DNA of 64,000 bases from an uncultured Porphyromonadaceae bacterium. Its GTDB lineage: Bacteria; Bacteroidota; Bacteroidia; Bacteroidales; Muribaculaceae. Below the pieces are notes generated by a model. It did no database searches. It had not been told where the DNA came from and saw only the letters and a list, made by a program, of their open reading frames with translations. Shown in pieces: positions 49,730 to 58,954 of the stretch; positions within the stretch are counted from its first letter, which is position 1; each line of letters starts with the position of its first letter. Where the stretch lies: positions 1-64,000 of the forward strand of contig CAMWID010000007.1 of assembly GCA_947174235.1 (NCBI GenBank), written 5' to 3'. Both the position numbers and the translations under genes were made by a program.

Positions 49730-50707
49730 ATGTGGTTATCAAGCTCATCTGTAGGGCGTAAGTTCGTCATGGCCGTCACCGGCGCCGTTCTCGTCCTATT
49801 TCTCACATTTCACTGTTTGATGAATGCCATAGCTATCTGCTGGCCCGCCGCCTATAATTCCGTATGTGAATTCCTGGGCGCCAACTGGTATGCGCTTATC
49901 GCGTCAGCAGGATTGGCTTTGTTCATCATCATCCACATCATTTATGCGGTGATGCTCACCCTTCAGAACAGGAAGGCGCGTGGTGCGGACCGTTATGCCA
50001 TTTCCCGTCGACCCAAGACAGTGGAATGGTCAAGCCAGAACATGCTCGTGCTCGGTATCGTGATCCTCGCGTTCCTGGTTGTTCACCTTATCCAGTTCTG
50101 GGCAAAGATGCAGCTTCAGGAGATCAGAGGCGTGCATGACGTGCTTCCTCCCGCTGCGGGCACACTTTTCATTCAGGAGGCTTTCTCTTGCGTATGGACT
50201 CCGATCGTCTACATCATCGGTTTCATCGCCCTCTGGTTCCACCTCAACCACGGTATCTGGTCAATGTTCCAGTCAATCGGCTGGGACAATCAGGCATGGA
50301 TCTGCCGTCTTAAGAAAGTTGCGTGCTGGTGGAGCTCAATCGTGGTGCTTCTTTTTATCGCTCAGGCGATTGTCTTCACAGTGAAGGCACACGAAGACTA
50401 CTACAAGACCAATGAAGTGCTCCGTCAGCAGTACAAGGAGATGCTTGTGCCTATGTTTGAGAAGGATTTCGGTCCTGACGCTGCCAAGGCGATAAGCGCG
50501 GCTCCGTTCGATCAGATGAAGCAGATGGTTCAGGGCACACTTTCTCAGATGGAGGCTCCGGAGGCTCAGAGCTATTTCGCCAACGATCCCGAATTCCCCT
50601 CACGTCTCGAGACTCTTAAGCGTGCTGCCGCGTTCATCGAATATCTGGATGTAGACGCTGCTCCGTCAGTAGAACTTCCCACAGAAACTCCCCAACCAGC
50701 CAACTAA
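49730..50707 (+). CDS. frdC: Fumarate reductase/succinate dehydrogenase cytochrome b subunit
   Basis: A 325-residue membrane anchor of the fumarate reductase complex, holding heme b and passing electrons from menaquinol. Five helices lie within the first 235 residues, with candidate heme-ligand histidines in [22 protein letters not shown] and HLNHG. Bacteroidetes homologues are generally near 230 residues; here about 90 extra residues follow ([20 protein letters not shown] onward), helical and charged with a Pro-rich end. First gene of frdCAB; 8 bp to frdA. Confidence 0.92.
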   Translation: MWLSSSSVGRKFVMAVTGAVLVLFLTFHCLMNAIAICWPAAYNSVCEFLGANWYALIASAGLALFIIIHIIYAVMLTLQNRKARGADRYAISRRPKTVEWSSQNMLVLGIVILAFLVVHLIQFWAKMQLQEIRGVHDVLPPAAGTLFIQEAFSCVWTPIVYIIGFIALWFHLNHGIWSMFQSIGWDNQAWICRLKKVACWWSSIVVLLFIAQAIVFTVKAHEDYYKTNEVLRQQYKEMLVPMFEKDFGPDAAKAISAAPFDQMKQMVQGTLSQMEAPEAQSYFANDPEFPSRLETLKRAAAFIEYLDVDAAPSVELPTETPQPAN

Positions 50708-50715
50708 TTAGCGAT

Positions 50716-52740
50716 ATGGAAAATATAAAAGAAAACATCAGAGTTATGAATCCGGCTGATTCTAAAATCCCGGAGGGTCCTGTCGCTGAGAAATGGACCA
50801 ACTACAAGGCTCATCAGAAACTCGTCAACCCCGCCAACAAACGTCGTCTTGACGTGATCGTTGTCGGTACAGGACTTGCAGGCGCGTCAGCCGCCTCGAC
50901 TCTTGCGGAGATGGGCTTCAATGTGCTTAACTTCTGTATTCAGGACAGCCCCCGCCGCGCTCACTCTATCGCCGCGCAGGGTGGTATCAACGCTGCGAAG
51001 AATTATCAGAACGACGGTGACTCCGTATATCGTCTTTTCTACGACACAGTGAAAGGTGGTGACTACCGCGCCCGTGAGGCAAACGTATACCGCCTTGCCG
51101 AGGTGTCAAACAATATCATCGACCAGTGCGTGGCACAGGGCGTGCCTTTCGCACGTGAATACGGCGGTCTTCTCGCCAACCGTTCATTCGGTGGCGCTCA
51201 GGTGAGCCGTACTTTCTATGCAAAGGGTCAGACCGGTCAGCAGCTCCTTCTCGGCGCTTATTCTTCACTCAACCGTCAGATCCAGGCAGGCAAGGTGAAG
51301 AGCTACAACCGCTATGAGATGCACGACGTGGTCCTCATCAAGGACAAGGACGGCGTGGAACGCGCACGCGGTATCATCGCCAAAAACCTCGTGACAGGTA
51401 AGCTCGAGCGCTTCGCTGCTCACGCTGTGGTGATCGCAACCGGCGGTTACGGCAACACCTACTTCCTTTCAACAAACGCGATGGGCTGCAACTGCTCGGC
51501 TGCAATGGCATGCTACCGCAAGGGCGCATACTTCGCAAACCCCGCTTACGTGCAGATCCACCCGACCTGTATCCCGGTTCACGGTGACAAGCAGTCAAAG
51601 CTTACCCTTATGTCTGAGTCCCTCCGTAACGACGGACGTATCTGGGTGCCCAAAAAGCTTGAAGACGCCCAGAAACTCCAGAAAGGTCAGATCAAGGGTA
51701 GCGATATCCCTGAAGAAGACCGCGACTACTATCTGGAGCGCCGTTACCCGGCATTCGGTAACCTTGTTCCCCGTGACGTGGCTTCACGTGCCGCAAAAGA
51801 GCGTTGCGACGCCGGATTCGGTGTCAACAACACAGGTCTCGCCGTATTCCTTGACTTCTCTGAGGCTATCAACCGTCTCGGCATTGATGTCGTGCGTCAG
51901 CGCTACGGCAACCTCTTCGACATGTATGAGGAGATCACAGACGTTAACCCGGGCGAATTCGCACGCGAGGCAAACGGCGTGAACTATTACAACCCGATGA
52001 TGATCTTCCCCGCTATCCACTACACTATGGGTGGTATCTGGGTAGACTATGAGCTCCAGACTTCAGTGAAGGGTCTGTTCGCGATAGGCGAATGCAACTT
52101 CTCTGACCACGGCGCCAACCGTCTTGGTGCGTCCGCACTCATGCAGGGTCTCGCCGACGGCTATTTCGTGCTTCCCTACACAATCCAGAACTATCTCAGC
52201 GACCAGATCACTGTTCCCCGCTTTACAACAGACACTCCCGAATTTGATGCGGCAGAGGCTAAATGTCAGGAAAACCTTGACCGCCTGATGAACATCAAGG
52301 GAAAACGCTCTGTAGACTCTATCCACAAGGAACTCGGTCACATCATGTGGGAATATGTGGGTATGGCACGCGACAAGGAAGGTCTTCAGCTTGCTCTTCA
52401 GAAACTCAAAGAGATCCGCGAGACATTCAACAAGGATCTTTTCGTGCCCGGCACACAGGACGGCATGAACGTAGAGCTTGACAAGGCATTCCGTCTTAAT
52501 GACTTCATCACAATGGGTGAGCTTATCGCTTATGACGCCCTCAACCGCAACGAGAGCTGCGGCGGTCATTTCCGCACAGAATATCAGACTCCCGAAGGCG
52601 AGGCGCTGCGCGATGACAAGGATTATTTCTATGTGAGCTGCTGGGATTACGCCGGCTCTGACGCCAAAGCCCCGACACTCATCAAGGAGCCTCTCCACTA
52701 CGAGGCTATCAAAGTCCAGACCCGTAACTATAAGTCATAA
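50716..52740 (+). CDS. frdA: Fumarate reductase flavoprotein subunit
   Basis: A 674-residue FAD subunit that reduces fumarate to succinate, the terminal step of the Bacteroidales fermentative electron chain. FAD-binding [10 protein letters not shown] lies near 52-61 and [13 protein letters not shown] near 81-93, whose His normally carries the covalent FAD. The active-site region [15 protein letters not shown] and the later [38 protein letters not shown] are intact. The coding sequence uses a narrow set of codons, as expected of a highly expressed gene. Confidence 0.96.
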   Translation: MENIKENIRVMNPADSKIPEGPVAEKWTNYKAHQKLVNPANKRRLDVIVVGTGLAGASAASTLAEMGFNVLNFCIQDSPRRAHSIAAQGGINAAKNYQNDGDSVYRLFYDTVKGGDYRAREANVYRLAEVSNNIIDQCVAQGVPFAREYGGLLANRSFGGAQVSRTFYAKGQTGQQLLLGAYSSLNRQIQAGKVKSYNRYEMHDVVLIKDKDGVERARGIIAKNLVTGKLERFAAHAVVIATGGYGNTYFLSTNAMGCNCSAAMACYRKGAYFANPAYVQIHPTCIPVHGDKQSKLTLMSESLRNDGRIWVPKKLEDAQKLQKGQIKGSDIPEEDRDYYLERRYPAFGNLVPRDVASRAAKERCDAGFGVNNTGLAVFLDFSEAINRLGIDVVRQRYGNLFDMYEEITDVNPGEFAREANGVNYYNPMMIFPAIHYTMGGIWVDYELQTSVKGLFAIGECNFSDHGANRLGASALMQGLADGYFVLPYTIQNYLSDQITVPRFTTDTPEFDAAEAKCQENLDRLMNIKGKRSVDSIHKELGHIMWEYVGMARDKEGLQLALQKLKEIRETFNKDLFVPGTQDGMNVELDKAFRLNDFITMGELIAYDALNRNESCGGHFRTEYQTPEGEALRDDKDYFYVSCWDYAGSDAKAPTLIKEPLHYEAIKVQTRNYKS

Positions 52741-52760
52741 TCTAAATAGAAATTTCAATC

Positions 52761-53519
52761 ATGGAAGAAAATATAATGAAAGTCAACCTCAAGGTTTGGC
52801 GTCAGGCCAATCCGAGAGCTAAGGGCGGGTTTGTGACTTATTCCGATGTCGAGACCACTCCCGATACCTCCTTCCTGGAGACCCTTGACATACTCAACGA
52901 GACTCTCGTGGAGAGAGGCGAGGAGCCGGTTGTGTTTGACCACGACTGCCGCGAGGGTATCTGCGGCATGTGCTCGCTTTATATCAACGGGCATCCCCAC
53001 GGTCCCGCTACCGGCGCGACCACCTGCCAGCTTTACATGCGCCGTTTCCAGGATGGAGAGACCATCACTGTGGAGCCTTGGCGTTCAGCTGCTTTCCCGG
53101 TGATCAAAGACCTCATGGTAGACCGCAACGCGTTTGACAAGATCCAGCAGGCAGGCGGCTATGTGTCGTTCAACTGCGGCGGAGCACAGGATGCCAACGA
53201 CCTTCCTATCTCCAAGGTGAAGGCTGACGAGGCTATGGACTCTGCGAGCTGTATCGGCTGCGGCGCGTGTGTTGCGGCATGTAAGAACGGCTCGGCTATG
53301 CTTTTCGTATCTGCCAAGATAAGCCAGCTTGCTCTCCTTCCTCAGGGCGAGGTTGAGAAAGACCGTCGCGTGCGTGCTATGGTGGCTAAGATGGACGAAC
53401 TCGGATTCGGCAACTGTACCAACACCGGTGCATGTTCAGCTGAATGTCCGAAGAACATCAAGCTTGCCAATATCGGCAGAATGAACCGCCATTTCATCGC
53501 GGCGAAATGCAAGGAATGA
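52761..53519 (+). CDS. frdB: Fumarate reductase iron-sulfur subunit
   Basis: A 252-residue subunit linking flavin to heme. The ferredoxin-like N-terminal domain has [12 protein letters not shown] and a later Cys (TTCQ) for the [2Fe-2S] cluster; the C-terminal domain has [11 protein letters not shown] and [15 protein letters not shown] for the [4Fe-4S] and [3Fe-4S] clusters. It follows frdA by 20 bp and ends at a strong terminator. Confidence 0.96.
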   Translation: MEENIMKVNLKVWRQANPRAKGGFVTYSDVETTPDTSFLETLDILNETLVERGEEPVVFDHDCREGICGMCSLYINGHPHGPATGATTCQLYMRRFQDGETITVEPWRSAAFPVIKDLMVDRNAFDKIQQAGGYVSFNCGGAQDANDLPISKVKADEAMDSASCIGCGACVAACKNGSAMLFVSAKISQLALLPQGEVEKDRRVRAMVAKMDELGFGNCTNTGACSAECPKNIKLANIGRMNRHFIAAKCKE

Positions 53520-53552
53520 CAAATCCCTTGAGGTTTTCTTGAAAGGGTACTT

Positions 53553-53590
53553 AAAAAGCGGTATCGGCTTCGTGCCGGTACCGCTTTTTT
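53553..53590 (+). terminator. Terminator of the frd operon
   Basis: AAAAAGCGGTATCGGC pairs with GCCGGTACCGCTTTTTT around a short TTCGT loop, ending in six T. A classic intrinsic terminator 33 bp after frdB. Confidence 0.85.
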
Positions 53591-53770
53591 AGAACATTGA
53601 GGGTATGTGTCTGTAATGTATGTTCGAGGCATAACATATTTGAGTAATTTCATGGTATGCTGCCCAACATGCCAAAGGCATGTCCCTACATTCAATAAGG
53701 CAGATATACTTCGTGTTTTTTGCTATACCTGTCGCTAAGCATTACAATCTGTCCAACCTATACAAATAGT

Positions 53771-54610
53771 ATGATGTTGACTGTTTCAATAGTGGTACAC
53801 CGAACTCCACCATGGCAAATACGTAAAGCTCTGGAATGTGTCTTGCGTTCGAACCCTGACAGGATATATGTGATAGACAACAGTCCGGATGATTCACTAC
53901 GTAAGATAACGGAAGGGATTAAGAATGTTGACTACAGATATGTAGAGAACCGGGGATTCGGGGCGGGGCATAATATTGCCATCCGTGACATTCTGACCAT
54001 GGGAGACTATCACCTCGTGATGAACGCCGATGTGTGCTGGGAGGGGGATATATTGAAGCCGCTGGTGGATCATATGGACAAAAATCCACATGTCGGTATG
54101 ATAGCTCCGAAAGTATATTATCCTGACGGGACGTTGCAGTATTCCTGCCGTATGCTTCCCACTCCTCCGGATCTTTTTGCAAAGCGGTTTCTGCCTCGCA
54201 ATATTGTGAAGGGGAGAATGGAACGCTATCTCCTTGCGTCGCATGATCATGACAAAGAACTGAATTGTCCCTATCTGTTGGGAAGCTTTTTATTGTTCCG
54301 TGTCGAGGCTCTGCGCGACTGCGGTGTCTTTGACGAGCGATTTTTCATGTACCCGGAGGATATAGACATCACGCGCCGGATACATGAAAAATGGCATACG
54401 GTCTTTTTCCCGGGAGTCAGCATAGTGCATGAGCACGCCGCTGCATCAAGAAAGAACATAAAAATGCTGTGGATACATCTTTCCAATATGGTTAGATATT
54501 TCAACAAGTGGGGATGGATCATAGATAAAAAAAGAAGGACCTTCAACAAGGCGCTTCTTAAAGAATTGTCATACATTCCTCCGTTTGAGCGTCCTTACGG
54601 GAGGGGATGA
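53771..54610 (+). CDS. Family 2 glycosyltransferase (rhamnosyltransferase-like)
   Basis: A 279-residue GT2 enzyme. The start at 53771 is preferred to 53720 because homologues begin at the first strand (MMLTVSIVVHRTP). It has the GT-A fold elements YVIDNSPDD, RGFGAGHNIAI, NADVCWE as the DXD-like site and YPEDIDITRRIHEKW. This is the WbbL-like group that adds rhamnose or similar sugars to surface polysaccharides. It is convergent with, and overlaps by 16 bp, the DUF4230 gene on the other strand. Confidence 0.85.
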   Translation: MMLTVSIVVHRTPPWQIRKALECVLRSNPDRIYVIDNSPDDSLRKITEGIKNVDYRYVENRGFGAGHNIAIRDILTMGDYHLVMNADVCWEGDILKPLVDHMDKNPHVGMIAPKVYYPDGTLQYSCRMLPTPPDLFAKRFLPRNIVKGRMERYLLASHDHDKELNCPYLLGSFLLFRVEALRDCGVFDERFFMYPEDIDITRRIHEKWHTVFFPGVSIVHEHAAASRKNIKMLWIHLSNMVRYFNKWGWIIDKKRRTFNKALLKELSYIPPFERPYGRG

Positions 54611-55194
54611 CCTTCCGGAGTGGGATCGATCACGATCACGGGACCCTGTTTGCCGAACGGACCTTTCATGCGGGAGAAAAGAGGATACAGGGTATTCACT
54701 GCATTTTTTCTTGCCTGCCTTACGTATCCTCTGTCGTAGATACGTTTCCTTGTCTTGTCCTGCCAACGCGTTTTTATGATGTTCTCCTCCCCGGCGGTCA
54801 ATGTCCTGGGGAAAAATGTATGTCTGCCGTCCCATGAATCAAGCACCGTATATGCGCCTGGAGAATCGTTCTCAAGAATGTCCACGCGTTCGGGAGGCAG
54901 ATAAATGAGAGTCGTGTCTCCACGTTCTTCGATTTTCAGACTGTCAAGGTCGAAACGTATGTGTGCGTCGATAGTCTGTCTTGCGACTATCCATTTCCCG
55001 TTGATAGAATCCTTTATGGCGATTTCCTCATGGATGTCGGATGTGCAGAGATCCACCATTCTGGAAATTGACTTTATCCTTGAGTCGCGTGTCTTGTATC
55101 CGTCAATCGGGCGGGATGGAAGGGTGAGCCAGATTATTAGACCCGCCGTTGCGGCGACGGCAAGAATTATGATGAATTTAATCAGTCTGCCCAT
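54595..55194 (-). CDS. DUF4230 protein, second of a pair
   Basis: A 199-residue protein with an N-terminal membrane anchor (LIKFIIILAVAATAGLIIWL) and a DUF4230 domain (ISRMVDLCTSDIHEEIAIKD, IYLPPERVDILENDSPGAYT, later DRGYVRQARKNAVNTLYPLF). The family is widespread and uncharacterised. It follows the other DUF4230 gene by 17 bp on the same strand; such pairs are usual in Bacteroidales. Its 3' end overlaps the convergent glycosyltransferase gene. Confidence 0.85.
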   Translation of the reverse strand: MGRLIKFIIILAVAATAGLIIWLTLPSRPIDGYKTRDSRIKSISRMVDLCTSDIHEEIAIKDSINGKWIVARQTIDAHIRFDLDSLKIEERGDTTLIYLPPERVDILENDSPGAYTVLDSWDGRHTFFPRTLTAGEENIIKTRWQDKTRKRIYDRGYVRQARKNAVNTLYPLFSRMKGPFGKQGPVIVIDPTPEGHPLP

Positions 55195-55211
55195 ATGTCT
55201 GTAATAAAAAT

Positions 55212-55826
55212 TTACTTAAAATTGATTTCCGCCACATAGCCCCAGTTCTGAAGAAGCTCGGTAAGCCAAGCCTTTCCTTTCGCTTCGGCGGCATTGCGGA
55301 GAAGATCCCTGACCCTGCTGTTGCTCTTCATATCACGTCTGACTTCCTTCGCCATTTGCGATTTGAGCGCCGCCCGCTCCGAGGGGGTAATTGAAGACCG
55401 CAGTCCTGTCACCCGGTAGTGTTCTTCGTGCAGCTGAGGCTCTCTGCCGTCTGTCCTGATCTCTATAGGGGGCAATGATATTCTGGCTATACGATTTTCC
55501 TCATCGATCTCGATGTCTTCGGGAGTAAGCTTTCCAAGGTCGATATAAGCAATGAGATAAGTATCGTATGAGTAAACGCCTATACGAGTGCCTATCTTTA
55601 CGGAGTTAAAAATGGCTTCCGCCTTTGCTTCGAGACTTCCGGCATCCCTATAGTCGGGGTCTGAAATCATGCCAACCTTTCCGATTGTCATGCGTGCGAG
55701 CTCAAGGCGGCTGACCTCCCGTAGTTGCGAATATACATCGATGCTGTCTTCTTTCTTTTTGCATGCGGGAAGGGATGACAGCGCGACAGATAAAACAATA
55801 AGTATAAAAAATCGGATTTTGATCAT
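55212..55826 (-). CDS. DUF4230 lipoprotein, first of a pair
   Basis: A 204-residue lipoprotein (SSLPACKKKED, Cys 22) with a DUF4230 domain (VSRLELARMTIGKVGMIS, IGTRIGVYSYDTYLIAYIDL, ARISLPPIEIRTDGREPQLH). It is the upstream partner of the gene at 54595. A MITE-like element sits 39 bp upstream of its start codon and so within or before its promoter region. Confidence 0.85.
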   Translation of the reverse strand: MIKIRFFILIVLSVALSSLPACKKKEDSIDVYSQLREVSRLELARMTIGKVGMISDPDYRDAGSLEAKAEAIFNSVKIGTRIGVYSYDTYLIAYIDLGKLTPEDIEIDEENRIARISLPPIEIRTDGREPQLHEEHYRVTGLRSSITPSERAALKSQMAKEVRRDMKSNSRVRDLLRNAAEAKGKAWLTELLQNWGYVAEINFK

Positions 55827-55865
55827 ATTAAATGTGCCAAAAACTTTTTGAAGATATGACTTTAA

Positions 55866-56026
55866 GAAACTGTTTAAAATTTATTTTATCTTGTCATTGA
55901 GGTCTTTGCCGGCATCTTTATGATATTTATTCAGTCATTATGGAACCCCATGACTCCTTTATAAATATCAAAAATCTGCCTGACAAATCCTCTCAATTCC
56001 TTCGACAAATAAATTTAAACAGTTTC
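55866..56026. mobile_element. 161-bp MITE-like element, copy 3
   Basis: Identical in length and, as far as I can read, in sequence to copy 1 (1070-1230), with TAA on both sides. It lies immediately upstream of the DUF4230 pair. The remaining gap 56027-56256 shows no gene. Confidence 0.7.
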
Positions 56027-56256
56027 TAAGACGGTATCACCCGAAATTATGAGACCGCATTGTTGTCATGTCAGTATATTAGACACATTACAGCGATTTA
56101 AGTTGTGTGGAGATAGGTTAATATATCATAAAGTTTTACCACTTTCCGGTTCTGATAATATAATTTGAATATTTCGTGGGATGTGGTCTGGATAATGAAC
56201 AAAAGGGATTGTTTTTAAATTATAAAATCAGATAACAAAACCAATCACCAATCTAT

Positions 56257-56469
56257 ATGAGATCAAACTTCCACAAACTTTCCCGTCTGTTGACAGTTCT
56301 GCTGATAGGAATATCTTTTGCGTTGACGACTACAAGTTGTTCGCCCGGTCCTTACTGGGATTATTATTCATATGACAGCGGTTATCACAAGGGGCACCAT
56401 AAGAAACACAAACCCAAGAAACCGAAAAAACCAAAGAAACATAAGAAGCATCATCATGATGATGACTGA
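56257..56469 (+). CDS. Small His/Lys-rich lipoprotein
   Basis: A 70-residue protein with a lipoprotein signal (LTTTSC, Cys 28). The short mature part has a Tyr-rich segment (YWDYYSYDSGY) and then a strongly basic tail of His, Lys and Pro repeats (HKGHHKKHKPKKPKKPKKHK) ending HHHDDD. It could bind divalent metal or acidic polymers at the membrane surface. Not assigned to a family. It stands alone and converges with the Rhs tip gene across a hairpin at 56528-56555. Confidence 0.7.
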   Translation: MRSNFHKLSRLLTVLLIGISFALTTTSCSPGPYWDYYSYDSGYHKGHHKKHKPKKPKKPKKHKKHHHDDD

Positions 56470-56527
56470 CTATGACAATAGTACGGGTGAGATTTTCATA
56501 CAGTTTTAAGAGAGTAATAAAAGAATG

Positions 56528-56555
56528 GAGTGTGGTTTTTAGAAGCCATACTCCT
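56528..56555. terminator. Hairpin between convergent genes
   Basis: GGAGTGTGG pairs with CCATACTCC (one G-T pair) around a 10-nt loop. It is placed between the stop codons of the small lipoprotein and the orphan Rhs tip. Confidence 0.5.
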
Positions 56556-56573
56556 GAGACATCTTAAATTGCT

Positions 56574-57176
56574 TCAGACTAATCTGGTTTCACTCAAAAA
56601 TTCACTATAGTGTATTTCTTTCTGGATAGACAGGTAGCTGCCAAACAAAAACGACCATGATTCATCTGACAAATAGCTTGTTGCCGCCACTGAGGAATCC
56701 TCTCCGAAATGCTTTGTCAGATATCCGCCGGACCTGTATGCATCGGTACCATTCTTATCAAGTGCTATATAATATTCATGTTGAACATTGTCATAATAGA
56801 CATTTGCCCCATGATATTTAAACATGGCGTCCCTCATTGCCTCAAAAGGATCACTATACAGTCCGAACGGGTCGGTGAAATTTATCGGATTTGCATTACA
56901 ATAGGCGTAGGGAGAGATTGAAGGTATCGCTTCCGCAAGAGGGTCGATGGTCGTGAACCGCTGGAAGGAGGCGACGTAGTTCCTCGCCTCGAAGTCGTAT
57001 TTGTTCAACGCTCCGCCCGCCAGCCTCTCCTTGGCGCTGAAAAGATAGCGGTTGCCCGCCGCCCCGCTGCCGTAGACCGGCTCGAGCCACGGCTCTCCCG
57101 AAGCGTAGTAGTCCGTCCGCTGCACCAGCTTACCGGTCTTGTCATATACCCCGATGTTGTTGCCTTTAAAATTCAT
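56574..57176 (-). CDS. Orphan Rhs C-terminal tip
   Basis: A 200-residue fragment that begins inside an Rhs repeat region (GVYDKTGKLVQRTDYYASGE) and holds the conserved Rhs core end: RYLFSAKERL, NKYDFEARNYVASFQRFTTI and DPLAEAIPSISPYAYCNANP then INFTDPFG. After DPFG come about 95 residues unlike the core, the usual place for a toxin domain; its activity is not recognised. It has no signal peptide and lies downstream of the ankyrin gene, as displaced tips do in polymorphic-toxin loci. It may be silent until recombined onto the large Rhs gene. Confidence 0.8.
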   Translation of the reverse strand: MNFKGNNIGVYDKTGKLVQRTDYYASGEPWLEPVYGSGAAGNRYLFSAKERLAGGALNKYDFEARNYVASFQRFTTIDPLAEAIPSISPYAYCNANPINFTDPFGLYSDPFEAMRDAMFKYHGANVYYDNVQHEYYIALDKNGTDAYRSGGYLTKHFGEDSSVAATSYLSDESWSFLFGSYLSIQKEIHYSEFLSETRLV

Positions 57177-57209
57177 AAACCATTGGTTATCAGTTTAACT
57201 TATTACGCA

Positions 57210-57317
57210 TTATGCATTGATTAAACCCGCTGAATTGAAGAAACCTCCCGGGAATCTTGACATAACGACCGCATTGCCGCTCACCACATGACCGTTGCCC
57301 GTATAGCTCTTTGACAT
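57210..57317 (-). pseudogene. Short Rhs-like fragment
   Basis: A 35-codon frame starting MSKSYTGNGHVVSGNAVVMS, ending in a stop 34 bp before the orphan tip. It repeats the SYTGN motif that ends the conserved part of the large Rhs protein (SGSYTGNRLTSVT). I read it as the joint between an old Rhs core and the orphan tip, broken by a stop. Confidence 0.5.
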
Positions 57318-57328
57318 ACCTATACTTT

Positions 57329-58216
57329 TCAATAGTTTTCAAGATACTCCTGCCAACAGTCCGGGTATTCTTTCTTTGCCCTCTCTATTATGTAATCGGG
57401 AATAGGGGACTTTTGATAATCCCATCCCCTCTTTTTCAGAAATTTGACAACTTCCATTTTTTGTTTGTGTTTCTTGGAATCTAAGGGGAATGTTGACTTC
57501 CTGAGAAGATCAAGTATATTATATTCTTTATAATTAGTTGTATCTCTAATGGATTTATATTGTCTAAACGTTATTTTATAATCTGCTCCATTTTGAAGGA
57601 GATATAACATTATATCCATCTGTTTATGGATTCCGGCATATAATATGGCTGTTTCGTCCGGCTCAGTACTGGATTTATTGATATCCGCGCCTGCCCGCAA
57701 CAGTATCTTAACTTTTTCAAGAGAATGACGTGAAGCAGCCTGCAATGCGAAATCTCGTATCGGAATTAATTCCCTGAAATTATTGTACGTTACACCCTTT
57801 GCCTGAGAGTCGGGATCTCCCCCATATTCAAGAAGCATCCGAAGCATCTCAGTGGTAGGTGTGTCATATTGGCATGCAATAAAAACAGAATTGACACCCC
57901 GCGAATTAGTCGTGTCATTACACAGATTGGGGTCTGCCCCCAATTCCAACAGGCATTTCGCCGATTCAAGATTGTTATAAAATGTTGCCATCATAAGCAG
58001 TGTGGTTCCGTATTCCTCTTCCCTTATGTCCACAGGAACGTGATGAACCAGAACCTCCTCCCTGATGGATTTTACATCTCCATCTCTAACAGCCTTGGCT
58101 AATTTTTCTGCTTCTGTTCCATAAAAACGGCGGTAATCCATACCGATCAATTTGGATTTATCCAGATTATATGAACAGGAGCAAAGCAACAAAAATATTA
58201 TTATTATGTATCTCAT
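57329..58216 (-). CDS. Ankyrin-repeat lipoprotein, putative immunity protein
   Basis: A 295-residue lipoprotein (LLLCSCSYN, with Cys at 13 or 15) made of ankyrin-like repeats: TLLMMATFYNNLESAKCLLE LGADPN (split here), SVFIACQYDTPTTEMLRMLL, FALQAASRHSLEKVKILLRA with GADIN, and AILYAGIHKQMDIMLYLLQN with GADY. Ankyrin proteins are known immunity partners in Rhs-type toxin systems. It lies 72 bp after the lipase toxin domain on the same strand, where an immunity gene is expected, and the lipid anchor would put it in the compartment where a lipase attacks membranes. Confidence 0.75.
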   Translation of the reverse strand: MRYIIIIFLLLCSCSYNLDKSKLIGMDYRRFYGTEAEKLAKAVRDGDVKSIREEVLVHHVPVDIREEEYGTTLLMMATFYNNLESAKCLLELGADPNLCNDTTNSRGVNSVFIACQYDTPTTEMLRMLLEYGGDPDSQAKGVTYNNFRELIPIRDFALQAASRHSLEKVKILLRAGADINKSSTEPDETAILYAGIHKQMDIMLYLLQNGADYKITFRQYKSIRDTTNYKEYNILDLLRKSTFPLDSKKHKQKMEVVKFLKKRGWDYQKSPIPDYIIERAKKEYPDCWQEYLENY

Positions 58217-58288
58217 ATCTATATGTATTTTTCGAATTATCCGGTATGCGGTGTAATGACTTGCACCGCAACCGGGATGAATAACTGT

Positions 58289-58954
58289 TTAAAACGGCCA
58301 TTTCGGTGTAAGGGCATTCTCTACAGCCCTTAGAAACTGTATTGTCCTGTCCTTGACACTATCATAGGTTCGTTGATATATGGGGCGCTCATGAAAATTC
58401 TCGATACTGTGTCCCAACCAAGTGGCGTCTCCAATTCGATAATGGACTTTTCCGTTGGCAGAAGGTACCTGCAAATAAGATTTCTGAGCAATGTTCAGTT
58501 CATCCCGATATGTGATGTAGGTATCGATGTTTGCCCTGATGTTTGGTCTTATCGTCAAGGGGGAAACACCTGCCGGATTAAACGTCAATGCACGTCCCTC
58601 TGTGGAATATGCACATGCCGCCGCCATACCGCCCCCAAGGGAATGTCCTGCAAAGGTTAATTCTGCACCTTCTAACCCGTCAATTAATGCGTCAGCGTTT
58701 TCCATAGCTATTTTGTATTGCGCAGACAAACCAACTATCTGTTGAGCGTTATTTTTCCAATCTTTCAGACTCCACTTGTCCGTGCCGGCAAAGGCGTATG
58801 TATATTCTGTTTTGCCATCCACTGTCCTTTCAAACAGCATGGATTTGAAACCACTTTCATCGTCTATAAGCTTTAAGTTTTTGATATTCTCATCCGAAAC
58901 CTTCCAATCTCCTATTAATTTCACAACCATATCTCCATAGACATAGGCGGACAT
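58289..58954 (-). CDS. Lipase class 3-like Rhs toxin domain, out of frame with its carrier
   Basis: Codes for up to 221 residues from the first ATG; the open frame extends further upstream to about 58980 (EEEAARMSAYVYGD). It has the serine-hydrolase elbow TFAGHSLGGGMAAA (catalytic Ser), an upstream YTYAFAGTDKWSLKDW typical of class 3 lipases, Asp in a later strand and His in LGHSIENF as possible triad members. It overlaps the 3' end of the large Rhs gene in another frame, and a one-base change would join them. So it is most likely the C-terminal toxin of the Rhs protein, cut off by a frameshift (real or a sequence error). Confidence 0.75.
   Translation of the reverse strand: MSAYVYGDMVVKLIGDWKVSDENIKNLKLIDDESGFKSMLFERTVDGKTEYTYAFAGTDKWSLKDWKNNAQQIVGLSAQYKIAMENADALIDGLEGAELTFAGHSLGGGMAAACAYSTEGRALTFNPAGVSPLTIRPNIRANIDTYITYRDELNIAQKSYLQVPSANGKVHYRIGDATWLGHSIENFHERPIYQRTYDSVKDRTIQFLRAVENALTPKWPF

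Noticed and set aside
53640-53700. Segment with GCCAAAGGCATGTCCCTACA, possibly an interspersed repeat
   Set aside because: It resembles sequences seen between genes in other Bacteroidetes, but there is only one copy here and no clear borders.
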